Origin: Reyranellaceae bacterium | Lineage (GTDB): Bacteria > Pseudomonadota > Alphaproteobacteria > Reyranellales > Reyranellaceae | Direction of reading: 5' to 3' | DNA length: 62,551 bases | Assembly (NCBI GenBank): GCA_022844045.1 | Contig: JALHMM010000027.1 | Span: 1 to 62,551 of the forward strand | Part shown: positions 16,885 to 24,972 of the stretch, piece after piece | Layout of the letters: the number at the start of each line of letters is the position of its first letter | Numbering within the stretch: position 1 is the first letter of the stretch | The notes under the pieces: model-generated | What the model saw: only the letters and a program-made list of their open reading frames with translations | What the model was told of the DNA's origin: nothing | Databases searched by the model: none | Position numbers and translations under genes: made by a program

Positions 16885-17337
16885 ATGACGCGTGGTCCCA
16901 TCCCGCCCTTGGTGGCGAGCAGCCAGGAAGACGACCACGAGGCGATCATCGCCGCCAATCGCGCCTTCTACGCCGCCTTCAGCCGCCGGGACTTCGAGGC
17001 CCTGGCCCAGATGTGGGCGACCACGGTACCGGTGGCCTGTGTGCATCCCGGTCAGCCGGCGATACTCGACCGCGAGACCATCCTGCGCTCGTGGCAGGCG
17101 ATCCTGCGCAACCCCCACGCACCCAAAGCCGGCGCGTCCGACGAGTTCGTCATCGTTCGCGGCGGCCTGGCGATCGTGGTCTGTCGCGAAATCCTGTCGG
17201 TCGGCCACCTCATCGCCACCAACGCCTTCGTGCGCGAAGGCGACGCCTGGAGGATGGTGCATCACCACGCCGCGCCCGCGCCGCAGGCACCCACCGCTCA
17301 GCCACCCGAGCGGCGCGACCCGCGGAAGCTGCACTGA
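16885..17337 (+). CDS. NTF2-like (SnoaL/DUF4440-type) protein
   Basis: 150 residues. An N-terminal helix pair (DDHEAIIAANRAFYAAFSRRDFEALAQMW) is followed by the cone-shaped β-sheet with VHPG, FVIVRGGLAIVVCREIL and a final WRMVHHHAAP. This is the layout of SnoaL_3/DUF4440 proteins of about 130-150 residues, which include ketosteroid isomerase-like enzymes and non-enzymatic ligand binders. It starts 7 bases after the crotonase gene and is presumably co-transcribed. Ligand and reaction are unknown. Confidence 0.84.
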   Translation: MTRGPIPPLVASSQEDDHEAIIAANRAFYAAFSRRDFEALAQMWATTVPVACVHPGQPAILDRETILRSWQAILRNPHAPKAGASDEFVIVRGGLAIVVCREILSVGHLIATNAFVREGDAWRMVHHHAAPAPQAPTAQPPERRDPRKLH

Positions 17338-17355
17338 GGCGCGCGGTATGCGCGC

Positions 17356-18348
17356 CTACCGCGCCTTCTCGCCCAATGGTCCGTCGCGTCGGATGATGTC
17401 CTTCAGCCGCGCATAGGAGATCGCGACCAGGCGGGGGCCGCTCGGCCCCGCGCCATCCTCGTGATAGCGGAACACGATCTCGACGCTCTCGCGCCCGAAC
17501 AGCCAGCGATTCGGCTCGGCCAGCATCTGGATGAGGCGCGTTTCGCTCGGCACGTCGCCCGGCCGTTTGCGCATCTCCGCCAGGCAGAGCGCGGCGACCG
17601 ACTGCTGCCAGCCCTCCATCAGGACCTCGTCGATGTTGAGCTCCTTGCCTGACCGGATATCGGTGAGCATGCCAACGCTGACGCTCGTCGGTCGTGACCC
17701 GTCGAGCTGGGAGTAGACTCCGTAGATGACGGCCACAACGCCACGCGCCGGAAAGCGCAGGTCGTGCCGCTTCTCATAGACCCAGGGACCGCGAAAATCG
17801 TCGCCGGCGGCCGGAAATGGGCCGGCCTCAACGCCCGCGCGCGCCGATCGCTCGATCTGGTCGTTCAACGCCTTGTTGTCGACGCCGGGCAGATCGAACC
17901 CCGGATGAGTGGCGAACAGCCGATAGTAGCTGCGCGCAGCGAGCCCGGCCTTGAGCATCAGATGATCGGAAATGAAGGGATAGTCCGCGCCAGACGGCAT
18001 CGCCACCAAGCGACCGGTCCGCGCCACCATGCGCCCGGTCAGGCAGGCAGCCACCCGAGTATCGACTGGCGACGCGTCGAAAAGGCGGATCGAGTCGACG
18101 CAAAGCGCTTGGTTGTTGCGCGCCCAGCGCTTCTGGTCGGCGACCAGATGCTCGCGCCCGGCGCCGGATAGCGAACGCAGCAGCCCCTCATAGGCAACCC
18201 CTACGGAGCCATGCCCGGTCACCAGGTCGGCGCTGCGGCAGATCGCACGGTCGACGTCGGAGGCGGTCCGCTGGCAATCAAGCGCCTGTCCGCCCGCGGT
18301 CGTGGCCAGCGACAGCAGGAGCGATGCGATAGCGGCGATCCTGATCAC
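17356..18348 (-). CDS. Secreted LprI-like/DUF1311 protein with C-terminal extension
   Basis: 330 residues. The GTG start overlaps the stop of the aminotransferase gene (GTGA), indicating translational coupling. The signal peptide IRIAAIASLLLSLATTAGGQA is followed by a cysteine-bearing helical module with DCQRTASDVDRAICRSADL, the DUF1311/lysozyme-inhibitor LprI motif. The C-terminal two-thirds, with FPARGVVAVIYGVYSQLDGSRP, loosely resembles DUF3298-type domains. It is expected to be periplasmic. Coupling to a cytoplasmic aminotransferase is odd and may be only positional. Confidence 0.75.
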   Translation of the reverse strand: MIRIAAIASLLLSLATTAGGQALDCQRTASDVDRAICRSADLVTGHGSVGVAYEGLLRSLSGAGREHLVADQKRWARNNQALCVDSIRLFDASPVDTRVAACLTGRMVARTGRLVAMPSGADYPFISDHLMLKAGLAARSYYRLFATHPGFDLPGVDNKALNDQIERSARAGVEAGPFPAAGDDFRGPWVYEKRHDLRFPARGVVAVIYGVYSQLDGSRPTSVSVGMLTDIRSGKELNIDEVLMEGWQQSVAALCLAEMRKRPGDVPSETRLIQMLAEPNRWLFGRESVEIVFRYHEDGAGPSGPRLVAISYARLKDIIRRDGPLGEKAR

Positions 18349-19487
18349 CGCTTCCAGGCGACGAGTCGGCGTACCGCCTCCTCCATCTCCGCGGTTGAGC
18401 CGGCGAACGAGATCCGCAGCGTGCCGCGGCCGCGCTGCGGATCGAAATCGACACCTGGCGTCGTCGCCACCCCCGTCTCGCGCAGCATGCGACGGCAGAA
18501 TTCGACGCTGTCGTTGGTCAGGTGCGATACGTCGGCGTAGGTGTAGAAGGCACCGGTCGCGACGGTCAAGCGATCGAGACCGGCCTTGGGCAAGCCGGCC
18601 ATCAACAGATCGCGATTGGCGCGATAGCGCCGCACATGGCCTTCCAGCTCGTCGGTACACTCGAAGGCGCCCAGCGCCGCATATTGCGAGAGGGTCGGCG
18701 TCGAGATCATCAGGTTCTGCGCCAGCCGCTCGATCGGCCGCACCAGCGCCCGCGGCACGACCAGCCAGCCGATGCGCCAGCCGGTCATCGAGAAGTACTT
18801 CGAGAAGCTGTTGACGACGATGGCGTCGTCGCCGATCTCGACCGCCGATGTCGCGCGCTCGCCGAAGGTGAGACCGTGATAGATCTCGTCGGAGATCAGG
18901 GTCAGCCCGTGCGCGCGGCAATGGTTGTACAGAGCCGCCAGCTCGGCGCGCGTCACCATCGTGCCTGTCGGGTTGGACGGGCTGGCGACGATGACGCCGT
19001 TGAGCATCCCCGCCTTCTCGAGTTGCGCCACGGTCGGCTGGAAGCGTTCCGCCGCCGTGGTGATGAGATCGACCGGCGAGAGGCCGAGCGCCGCGAGGAT
19101 ATTGCGGTAAGGCGGATAGCCTGGTGCCGCCATCGCCACGCGGGCGCCGGCATCGAAGGCGCCGAGGAAGGCCAGCAGGAAGCCATTCGAGGAGCCCGTG
19201 GTGACAATCACCCGCTCGGCCGGCACCTCGACGCCGTAGCGCTCGCGGTAGTGCTTGGCGATGCGTTCGCGCAACCTGGGAATGCCCAGCGCGTCGACAT
19301 AGCCCAACCGGTCGCGCGACAAGGCTTCGCGCGCGGCGTCGAGCGCGCCTGACGGCGCCGGCGTGCTGGGCTGACCGACCTCGAGGTGGATCACGCTCTC
19401 GTTGCGCGCTTCCTTCTCGGCCGCCTCGCGCATCACGTCCATGACGATGAATGGCGGCACGGCGTCGGCGCGACGCGACACGCTCAT
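18345..19487 (-). CDS. PLP-dependent class I/II aminotransferase
   Basis: 380 residues. Fold-type I signature: HLEVGQPSTPAPSGALDAA, YVDALGIPRLRERIAKHY, the PLP-phosphate loop TTGSSNGFLLAF, the Asn of SPSNPTGT, the Asp/Tyr pair SDEIYHG, and the Schiff-base lysine in NSFSKYFSMTGWRIGW; the substrate-carboxylate Arg is in LRISFAGS. Transfers an amino group between an amino acid and a 2-oxo acid in the cytoplasm. It belongs to the aspartate/tyrosine/aromatic-like group, but the substrate is not determinable. It follows the GGT-like gene, separated by a family 1 palindrome. Confidence 0.94.
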   Translation of the reverse strand: MSVSRRADAVPPFIVMDVMREAAEKEARNESVIHLEVGQPSTPAPSGALDAAREALSRDRLGYVDALGIPRLRERIAKHYRERYGVEVPAERVIVTTGSSNGFLLAFLGAFDAGARVAMAAPGYPPYRNILAALGLSPVDLITTAAERFQPTVAQLEKAGMLNGVIVASPSNPTGTMVTRAELAALYNHCRAHGLTLISDEIYHGLTFGERATSAVEIGDDAIVVNSFSKYFSMTGWRIGWLVVPRALVRPIERLAQNLMISTPTLSQYAALGAFECTDELEGHVRRYRANRDLLMAGLPKAGLDRLTVATGAFYTYADVSHLTNDSVEFCRRMLRETGVATTPGVDFDPQRGRGTLRISFAGSTAEMEEAVRRLVAWKR

Positions 19488-19499
19488 CGTTCAGAGCCT

Positions 19500-19643
19500 T
19501 ACCTTCCCCCGCCTTGCGGGGGAAGGTGCCCGAAGGACGGATGGGGGTGTCGGTATTACGGCCAGATACCGGCGGCTGGGTTGTCGCGACAACCACCCCC
19601 ATCCGGCGCTGCGCGCCACCTTCCCCCGCCAGCGGGGGAAGGC
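19500..19643. repeat. Palindromic intergenic repeat, family 1, copy C (divergent variant)
   Basis: Outer arms ACCTTCCCCCGCCTTGCGGGGGAAGG and the matching CCTTCCCCCGCCAGCGGGGGAAGG each form a hairpin by themselves, and the inner arms GGATGGGGGTGTCG and ACACCCCCATCC type sequences pair over a longer, different centre than in copies A, B and D. It lies between two minus-strand genes. Confidence 0.82.
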
Positions 19644-19660
19644 AAGGACCCGGCTATCCC

Positions 19661-20977
19661 TCATTTGTCGGCGATCAGCGCCAGGCCGTTGCCGCGTGGA
19701 TCGGCCAGCGCCTGGCAGGTCCGCCGGTCGGACTTCAGGCCGCGCGAGCACGAGAAAATGCTGAGCACGCCGCCACTGGTGCTGGCCACCGCGTCGGCCA
19801 AAGGGCCATGGTTCGACAGCACCGTGCGTGCGGCCGAGCCGAGCGCGCCGGGCGCACCGGCCCCGCCCGAGGCGGCACCGGCGAGCAGGAATTCGCCGTT
19901 GTTGACGTTGCTGACCAGGATCGGCGTCGTCTGCGCCATGCCATTGCCCGACGGCGCGCCCATCATGATGCCGGTGCCGGGCGCGATGCGGCGGGCGCCG
20001 AAAAGCTGGTTCATGGTGACGACGCAGCTGACCGCGTTGCCGTCGCGATCGACCGCGACGAAGCCGGCCTCGCCGCCCTCGAACGCGCCACCGCCGCCAC
20101 CGCCGCCGCTTTGGAAGGCCGATGCCGCCGACTGGCCGCCGCTGAACGGCGCGGGCGCGAACGACGCGGTGTGGTCGCCGAAACGCACCTGCAACGGCGG
20201 CACGACGCGCGGCACCGCCTCGCGCAGATGCGCCAGTGTCAGGTTGCCGCCGGCCTGCTGCACGGCCTCGCTGAGCTGGCGCGCCAGGGGCCCCTGGTAG
20301 AGATCGCCACCGCCGCGCGCCTTGATGATGCCGAGCGTCGCGCCGAGATCGCCCTGGCGGAACAGATCGCCTTCCGTGACCGCGATCCCACCGCCCTTGT
20401 CGTAGACGCGCCGCGCCACGGGATCGGCGCCGATCAGCCGGGCACCGACCTGCAGGTCGCGCGACAGCGCGCGCGATACCGGCGAACCAAATCGCGCCAG
20501 GCGCTCGCCATTGCCGACCACCAACTCCCAGGGCGACCGGCCATGGCGTGCGTGCAGCAGGGCCATGCCGCGCACGGCCATCGGCACGGCGACATCGTAA
20601 CCGCGAGCCGAGCCGGTGACGGGCGTCAGCGGGAAGACGATCGACTCGACCTGCCGCTTGCGCGCGTCGTGGACCAGGCAGACTCCGCCGGCACCCGGGC
20701 TGGCGGCCGATGGCAGGGTCGCCGCCATGGTGAAATACATGGCCACGGCGGCGTCGGCGGCGCTGCCGCCGCTGGTCAGGATATCGCGCCCGGCGTCCGC
20801 CGCGCGCGGCTCGTCCGCCACAACTGCGCCAAAAAACCCCTCGATAAACCCGACATCGCCGCGTACCGGTTTGTCGCCGGAACAGCCGCCGAGCGACACA
20901 GTGAGCGCCGCCGCCGCAAGGGTGGTATGAATGGCCTTCGCGAGGGGGGATGATCCGTCGATGGTTCTGAAGCGCAT
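19661..20977 (-). CDS. Gamma-glutamyltransferase-like lipoprotein, nucleophile not evident
   Basis: 438 residues from ATG 20977 (AGGAAA just upstream). Lipoprotein signal ends in SLGGC. The large-subunit-like half shows GAVVADEPRAADAGRDIL, SGGSAADAAVAMYF and PGAGGVCLVHDA. At the junction where GGT enzymes carry the Thr-Thr-His-x-Ser nucleophile strand, this protein has a glycine-rich loop and GGEAGFVAVDRDGNAVS, with no threonine at the expected place. The small-subunit part (FGARRIAPGTGIMMG) is otherwise recognisable. It is probably a non-processing, non-catalytic relative. Its 5' end overlaps that of the divergent M48 gene by 17 bases. Confidence 0.78.
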   Translation of the reverse strand: MRFRTIDGSSPLAKAIHTTLAAAALTVSLGGCSGDKPVRGDVGFIEGFFGAVVADEPRAADAGRDILTSGGSAADAAVAMYFTMAATLPSAASPGAGGVCLVHDARKRQVESIVFPLTPVTGSARGYDVAVPMAVRGMALLHARHGRSPWELVVGNGERLARFGSPVSRALSRDLQVGARLIGADPVARRVYDKGGGIAVTEGDLFRQGDLGATLGIIKARGGGDLYQGPLARQLSEAVQQAGGNLTLAHLREAVPRVVPPLQVRFGDHTASFAPAPFSGGQSAASAFQSGGGGGGGAFEGGEAGFVAVDRDGNAVSCVVTMNQLFGARRIAPGTGIMMGAPSGNGMAQTTPILVSNVNNGEFLLAGAASGGAGAPGALGSAARTVLSNHGPLADAVASTSGGVLSIFSCSRGLKSDRRTCQALADPRGNGLALIADK

Positions 20978-22328
20978 CGTTTCCTGCATCGCCCTCATCG
21001 TGGCCGTTCTGGGGGGCTCGACAAGCGCGTCCGCCCAGCAGCGACTGGTTTTAGTCCGCGACGCGGAAATAGAAAACACGATTCGCATCTTCGCGGCGCC
21101 GATCTTCCGCGCCGCCGGCCTCGATTCCGGGGCGATCGAGGTCCACCTCGTGCAGGACGCGTCGCTCAACGCCTTCGTCGCTGGCGGCCAGCGCATCTTC
21201 CTGCACACCGGCCTGATCATGCGCACCGAGAACGCCGGCCAGCTGATCGGCGTCATCGCGCACGAAACCGGCCACATCAAGGGCGCCCATCTCGCCAAGC
21301 TGCAGGACGCGATCCGCAACGCCACCGCCGAGGCGATCATCGAGCAGATCCTGGCCGGCGCGGCGGTCATCGCCGGCTCGCAGACGAACCGCGACAACCA
21401 AGGCGTGCCGCGCGACCCGCGCGTGCTGGGTGGCGGCGACAGCGCCGCGCTGCGCAGCTTCCTGAGCTACACCCGATCGCAGGAGCAGCAGGCCGACCAG
21501 GCCGCCGTTGGCTTCCTCGAGCGCGCCGGCGTCTCGCCCAAGGGCATGCTGGAGTTCATGAAGATCCTGCAGATCCAGGAGCGCATCTATGTCGGCGTCG
21601 GCCGCGGCAGCGGCTACATGCGCACCCATCCGATGACCAGCGAGCGCATCGACTTCCTCGAGGAACAGATCGCGCGCTCGCGCACCGTCAACGCCGCCGA
21701 GCCACCGCAGTACAAGGAGCTGCACGCGCGCATGGTGGCCAAGACGCTGGGCTATTTCGAGCCGCAGCGCGCGCTGTCGAAGTATCCCGATTCCGACCGC
21801 AGCATCGCGGCGCGCTACGGCCGCGCCATGGCGCTGTGGCGCAGCGGCCAGGTCGCGACCTCGATGTCGATCCTCGACGCGCTGATCCGCGAGTACCCGC
21901 GCGATCCCTACATCCACGAGCTGAAGGGCGACATCCTGCGCGACTCGCAGCGACCGGCCGAGGCGGTGGGCTCCTACGAGCGCGCGGTGGCGCTGCTGCC
22001 CTCCTCCATCGCGCTGCGCTACCAGCTCGCCCAGGCGCAGGTGAATGCCGGGCAGTTCGCGCCGGCGGTCCGGAACCTCGACCAGGTGGTGATCGCCGAG
22101 GAACGCAACCTCGGCGCCTGGGACCTGATGGCCCGCGCCCAGGCCGGGCTGGGCAACCAGGGCATGACCGACCTGGCCACCGCCGAAGTCTTCCTGCTGC
22201 GGGGCGACCGGCAGGCGGCGATCTTCAAGGCAACGGCCGCGGAGAGAGCCCTGCCGCGCGGTTCGCCGGGCTGGCAGCGCGCCATGGACATCAAGGGCTT
22301 CATCGAATCGGGCCGTCCGAGGCGCTGA
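20961..22328 (+). CDS. M48 family metalloprotease with TPR repeats (BepA/YfgC-like)
   Basis: 455 residues. Start ATG 20961 gives a signal peptide LKRIVSCIALIVAVLGGSTSASAQ. The zinc motif HETGH is at 101-105 (IAHETGHIKGAHL), with a downstream SQEQQADQAAV supplying the third ligand Glu. The C-terminal half is built of TPR-like helices (YGRAMALWRSGQVATSM, AVGSYERAVALLP). E. coli BepA is a periplasmic chaperone/protease for outer-membrane protein assembly, and this architecture is the same. It is followed by a dsbA-like gene, consistent with an envelope-folding role. Confidence 0.93.
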   Translation: MVLKRIVSCIALIVAVLGGSTSASAQQRLVLVRDAEIENTIRIFAAPIFRAAGLDSGAIEVHLVQDASLNAFVAGGQRIFLHTGLIMRTENAGQLIGVIAHETGHIKGAHLAKLQDAIRNATAEAIIEQILAGAAVIAGSQTNRDNQGVPRDPRVLGGGDSAALRSFLSYTRSQEQQADQAAVGFLERAGVSPKGMLEFMKILQIQERIYVGVGRGSGYMRTHPMTSERIDFLEEQIARSRTVNAAEPPQYKELHARMVAKTLGYFEPQRALSKYPDSDRSIAARYGRAMALWRSGQVATSMSILDALIREYPRDPYIHELKGDILRDSQRPAEAVGSYERAVALLPSSIALRYQLAQAQVNAGQFAPAVRNLDQVVIAEERNLGAWDLMARAQAGLGNQGMTDLATAEVFLLRGDRQAAIFKATAAERALPRGSPGWQRAMDIKGFIESGRPRR

Positions 22329-22443
22329 AGCGCCCCAAGATCGCCACGAGTTGATGCGCCTGATGGCGCCCCAATGTGCTAGATCGTTCAGAGACTTGAT
22401 TGCCGTGACTGGCCGCCCCTCGGGCCGGCCGCAGGAGACGTCG

Positions 22444-23172
22444 ATGCGCTGGTTTGTTCGCCTGGTTGCCGTTCTCGCCGCCTTCGCGCTGGCGCCGCTG
22501 GCGCACGCCCAGTCCACGCCGGACAAGGCGGCGATTGAGAAGATCATCAAGGAATACCTGATCGCCAACCCCGAGGTGCTGGTCGAGGCGCTGCAGGAAT
22601 ACGAGCGACGCCAGACGGTCGAGAAGGACGAGCGCGCCAAGGCCGCGCTGGCCAAGCGCCGCGACGAGCTGAACGGCGATCCGCTGACGCCGATCGGCGG
22701 CAATCCCAAGGGCGACGTCACCATCGTCGAGTTCTTCGACTACAATTGCGGCTACTGCCGTCGCGCCCATCCGACGGTGAAGTCGGTGGTCGCGGGCGAC
22801 GGCAAGATCCGCATCGTTCACAAGCAGTTCCCGATCCTGTCCGAGGAGTCGAAGATCGCCGCGCGCATGGCGCTGGCCGCCCACAAGCAGGGCAAGTACT
22901 TCGAGGTGCACAACGCGCTGATGGAAGCCCGCGGCCAGATCTCGGCCGAGCGCATGGCGCAGATCATCGCCGATCTGAAGCTCGACGCGCAGCGCCTGAC
23001 CAAGGATATGGAAGATCCGGCGATCACCGCGCATCTCGAACAGTCCGCCGATCTCGCCCGCGCGCTGGGCGTCAACGGCACGCCGGCCTTCATCATCGGC
23101 AGCCAGCTGATCCCCGGCGCCGTCGACGCCGAGACCATGAAGGCGGCGGTGGCCAAGGCGCGGAAGGGTTAG
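22444..23172 (+). CDS. DsbA family thiol:disulfide interchange protein
   Basis: 242 residues, start ATG 22444 with CAGGAG seven to twelve bases upstream. Signal peptide ends ...APLAHAQ. An N-terminal helical extension (IEKIIKEYLIANPEVLVEALQEY) precedes the thioredoxin fold with the redox motif CGYC (Cys102, Cys105) in EFFDYNCGYCRRAH and a cis-Pro loop NGTPAF. The extension and motif resemble the Com1/ScsC-like periplasmic DsbA branch. It probably oxidises or isomerises disulfides in envelope proteins. It is downstream of the M48 protease gene; a 115-base gap allows a separate promoter. Confidence 0.94.
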   Translation: MRWFVRLVAVLAAFALAPLAHAQSTPDKAAIEKIIKEYLIANPEVLVEALQEYERRQTVEKDERAKAALAKRRDELNGDPLTPIGGNPKGDVTIVEFFDYNCGYCRRAHPTVKSVVAGDGKIRIVHKQFPILSEESKIAARMALAAHKQGKYFEVHNALMEARGQISAERMAQIIADLKLDAQRLTKDMEDPAITAHLEQSADLARALGVNGTPAFIIGSQLIPGAVDAETMKAAVAKARKG

Positions 23173-23178
23173 CACCTC

Positions 23179-23245
23179 CTGTCATCCCGAGCGTAGCGAG
23201 GGATCCAGGGGCGGCCTAGATTCCTCGCTACGCTCGGGATGACAG
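23179..23245. repeat. Palindromic intergenic repeat, family 2, copy B
   Basis: Arms CTGTCATCCCGAGCGTAGCG and CGCTACGCTCGGGATGACAG are exact complements. It fills the space between the convergent dsbA-like and maiA genes; its right end touches the maiA stop codon. Confidence 0.88.
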
Positions 23246-23890
23246 TCATGGCTCGTAGTCGGATTGCTTCGACGGCTGCGACAGATCGAAGGCCGGCAGC
23301 TTCAGGCATGTCGCATTGATGCGCGCGATGGTCGGGAACCTCGACATGTCGACGCTGAAGCGTCCGGCGTTGAAGACCTGCGGGATCAGGCAGAGATCGG
23401 CGATAGTCGGTGTATCGCCGTGGCTGAACCTGCCAGTGGCCGGATCATTGGCGATCGACTTCTCGTAGGCCTCGAAACCGACCTCGATCCAGTGCCGCGA
23501 CCAGGCGAACGCGCCAGCTTCATCCTGCCCGTAGTGCTGGCGAACATAGTTCATCACGCGCAGGTTCTGCACCGGGTGGATCTCGCAGGCCGGGATCAAC
23601 GCCAGCGAGCGCACGCGCGCTCGGCCGACAGGGTCCTTGGGCAGCAGCGGCGGGTTGGGGTGGGTCTCCTCCAGGTATTCGAGGATCGCCAGCGATTGGG
23701 TGAGGATGTCGCCCGAATCGAGCTTGAGCGCCGGCAGCAGCTTCTGCGGGTTGAGCGCGGCGAAGTCGTCCTTGAGATGCTCGCCCTTGCGCAGGTGCTT
23801 CGACTCGTGGTCGACCGCGATGCCCTTGAGGTTGAGCGCGATGCGCACGCGATAGGCGGCGGACGAGCGAAAGTAGCCGTAGAGCTTCAT
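23246..23890 (-). CDS. maiA: Maleylacetoacetate isomerase (zeta-class GST)
   Basis: 214 residues. Converts maleylacetoacetate to fumarylacetoacetate using glutathione, step 3 of homogentisate breakdown. The zeta-class signature SSAAYRVRIALNLKG at residues 9-23 carries the catalytic Ser, and LNPQKLLPAL with TQSLAILEYLEE forms the glutathione site. ALIPACEIHPVQNLRVMNY is also typical. Its ATG overlaps the fahA stop by four bases. It is the last gene of the hppD-hmgA-fahA-maiA run, which gives it a firm pathway assignment. Confidence 0.95.
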   Translation of the reverse strand: MKLYGYFRSSAAYRVRIALNLKGIAVDHESKHLRKGEHLKDDFAALNPQKLLPALKLDSGDILTQSLAILEYLEETHPNPPLLPKDPVGRARVRSLALIPACEIHPVQNLRVMNYVRQHYGQDEAGAFAWSRHWIEVGFEAYEKSIANDPATGRFSHGDTPTIADLCLIPQVFNAGRFSVDMSRFPTIARINATCLKLPAFDLSQPSKQSDYEP

Positions 23891-24879
23891 GCCGGCCCTC
23901 CGTAACGCACGACCTTCTGGTCGATGGCGCCGAAGATGGATCGCCCCTGGGCGTCGAGCATCTCGATCTGGATGCGATCGCCGAACTTCATGAACGGTGT
24001 GAGTGGCTTGCCGCCGTCTATGGTCTCGCGCACGCGCCGTTCAGCGATGCAGGAGCAGCCGACCGACGCATCGCGATTGGCCACCGTGCCGGAGCCAATC
24101 ACGCTGCCTGCCTGGAGATGGCGCGTCTTTGCCGCGTGGGCGATCAGCTGGCCGAAGTCGAAGGTCAGATCCGTGGCCGCGTTGGGTTTGCCGAAGAGCT
24201 GGCCGTTGTAGGTCGAGAGCATCGGCAGGTTCAGCTTGGCGCCATCCCACGCGGCACCGAGTTCATCGGGCGTCACCGCGACCGGCGCGAACGCGGTGGC
24301 CGGCTTGCCGTGGAAGAAGCCGAAGCCCTTGTTGAGCTCGCCCGGGATCAGGTTGCGCAGCGACACGTCGTTGAGGATGGTCACCAGCTTGATGTGCTGG
24401 CGCGCGGCCTGCGGCGTGACGCCCATGGGCACGTCGTCGACGATGACACCGATCTCGCTCTCGAAATCGATGCCCCAGGCCTCGTCACCCATCACGATGT
24501 CGTCGCGCGGGCCGATGAAGCTATCGGAGCCGCCCTGGTACATCAGCGGATCGGTCCAGAAGCTGGGCGGCATCTCGACGCCGCGCGCCTTGCGCACCAG
24601 CTCGACATGCACGACATAGGCCGAGCCGTCGGCCCACTGATAGGCGCGCGGCAATGGCGCGGCCGCTTTCGCCGGATCGAAGGCGAAGCCGCCCTCGACC
24701 TTGCCGGCTTCCAGATCGGCCGCGAGCTCGCGCAACAGCCTCTCGGTGTTGGCCCAGTCGTCCAGCGCGCGCTGCAATGTGGGCGCGATGTTGCCGGCCC
24801 GCACAGCCCGCGCGAGGTCGCGGCTGACCACGACCAGCGTGCCGTCGCGGCCGCCTTCCTTGAGGGTTCCCAGTTTCAT
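23887..24879 (-). CDS. fahA: Fumarylacetoacetate hydrolase
   Basis: 330 residues. Splits fumarylacetoacetate into fumarate and acetoacetate, the final step of tyrosine catabolism. Metal-site words include the acidic pair in VMGDEAWGIDFESEIGVIVDDVP, and the C-terminal GSVIGSGTVANRDASVGCSCIAERR and KFGDRIQIEML match the FAH catalytic domain. The N-terminal domain (LKEGGRDGTLVVVSRDLA) is the short bacterial type. It lies between hmgA and maiA, with a family 2 palindrome in front of it that may modulate expression within the operon. Confidence 0.95.
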   Translation of the reverse strand: MKLGTLKEGGRDGTLVVVSRDLARAVRAGNIAPTLQRALDDWANTERLLRELAADLEAGKVEGGFAFDPAKAAAPLPRAYQWADGSAYVVHVELVRKARGVEMPPSFWTDPLMYQGGSDSFIGPRDDIVMGDEAWGIDFESEIGVIVDDVPMGVTPQAARQHIKLVTILNDVSLRNLIPGELNKGFGFFHGKPATAFAPVAVTPDELGAAWDGAKLNLPMLSTYNGQLFGKPNAATDLTFDFGQLIAHAAKTRHLQAGSVIGSGTVANRDASVGCSCIAERRVRETIDGGKPLTPFMKFGDRIQIEMLDAQGRSIFGAIDQKVVRYGGPA

Positions 24880-24900
24880 TGTGTGCCGTCCATCGTTTGC

Positions 24901-24967
24901 CTGTCATCCCGAGCGCAGCGAGGGATCCAGGGTCATCCTAGATCCCTCGCTGCGCTCGGGATGACAG
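24901..24967. repeat. Palindromic intergenic repeat, family 2, copy C
   Basis: Perfect 27-base arms, 24901-24927 and 24941-24967, with a 13-base loop. It lies between hmgA and fahA on the minus strand, inside what otherwise looks like one operon, so a strong hairpin would form in the polycistronic RNA. Confidence 0.92.
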
Positions 24968-24972
24968 AGTGC

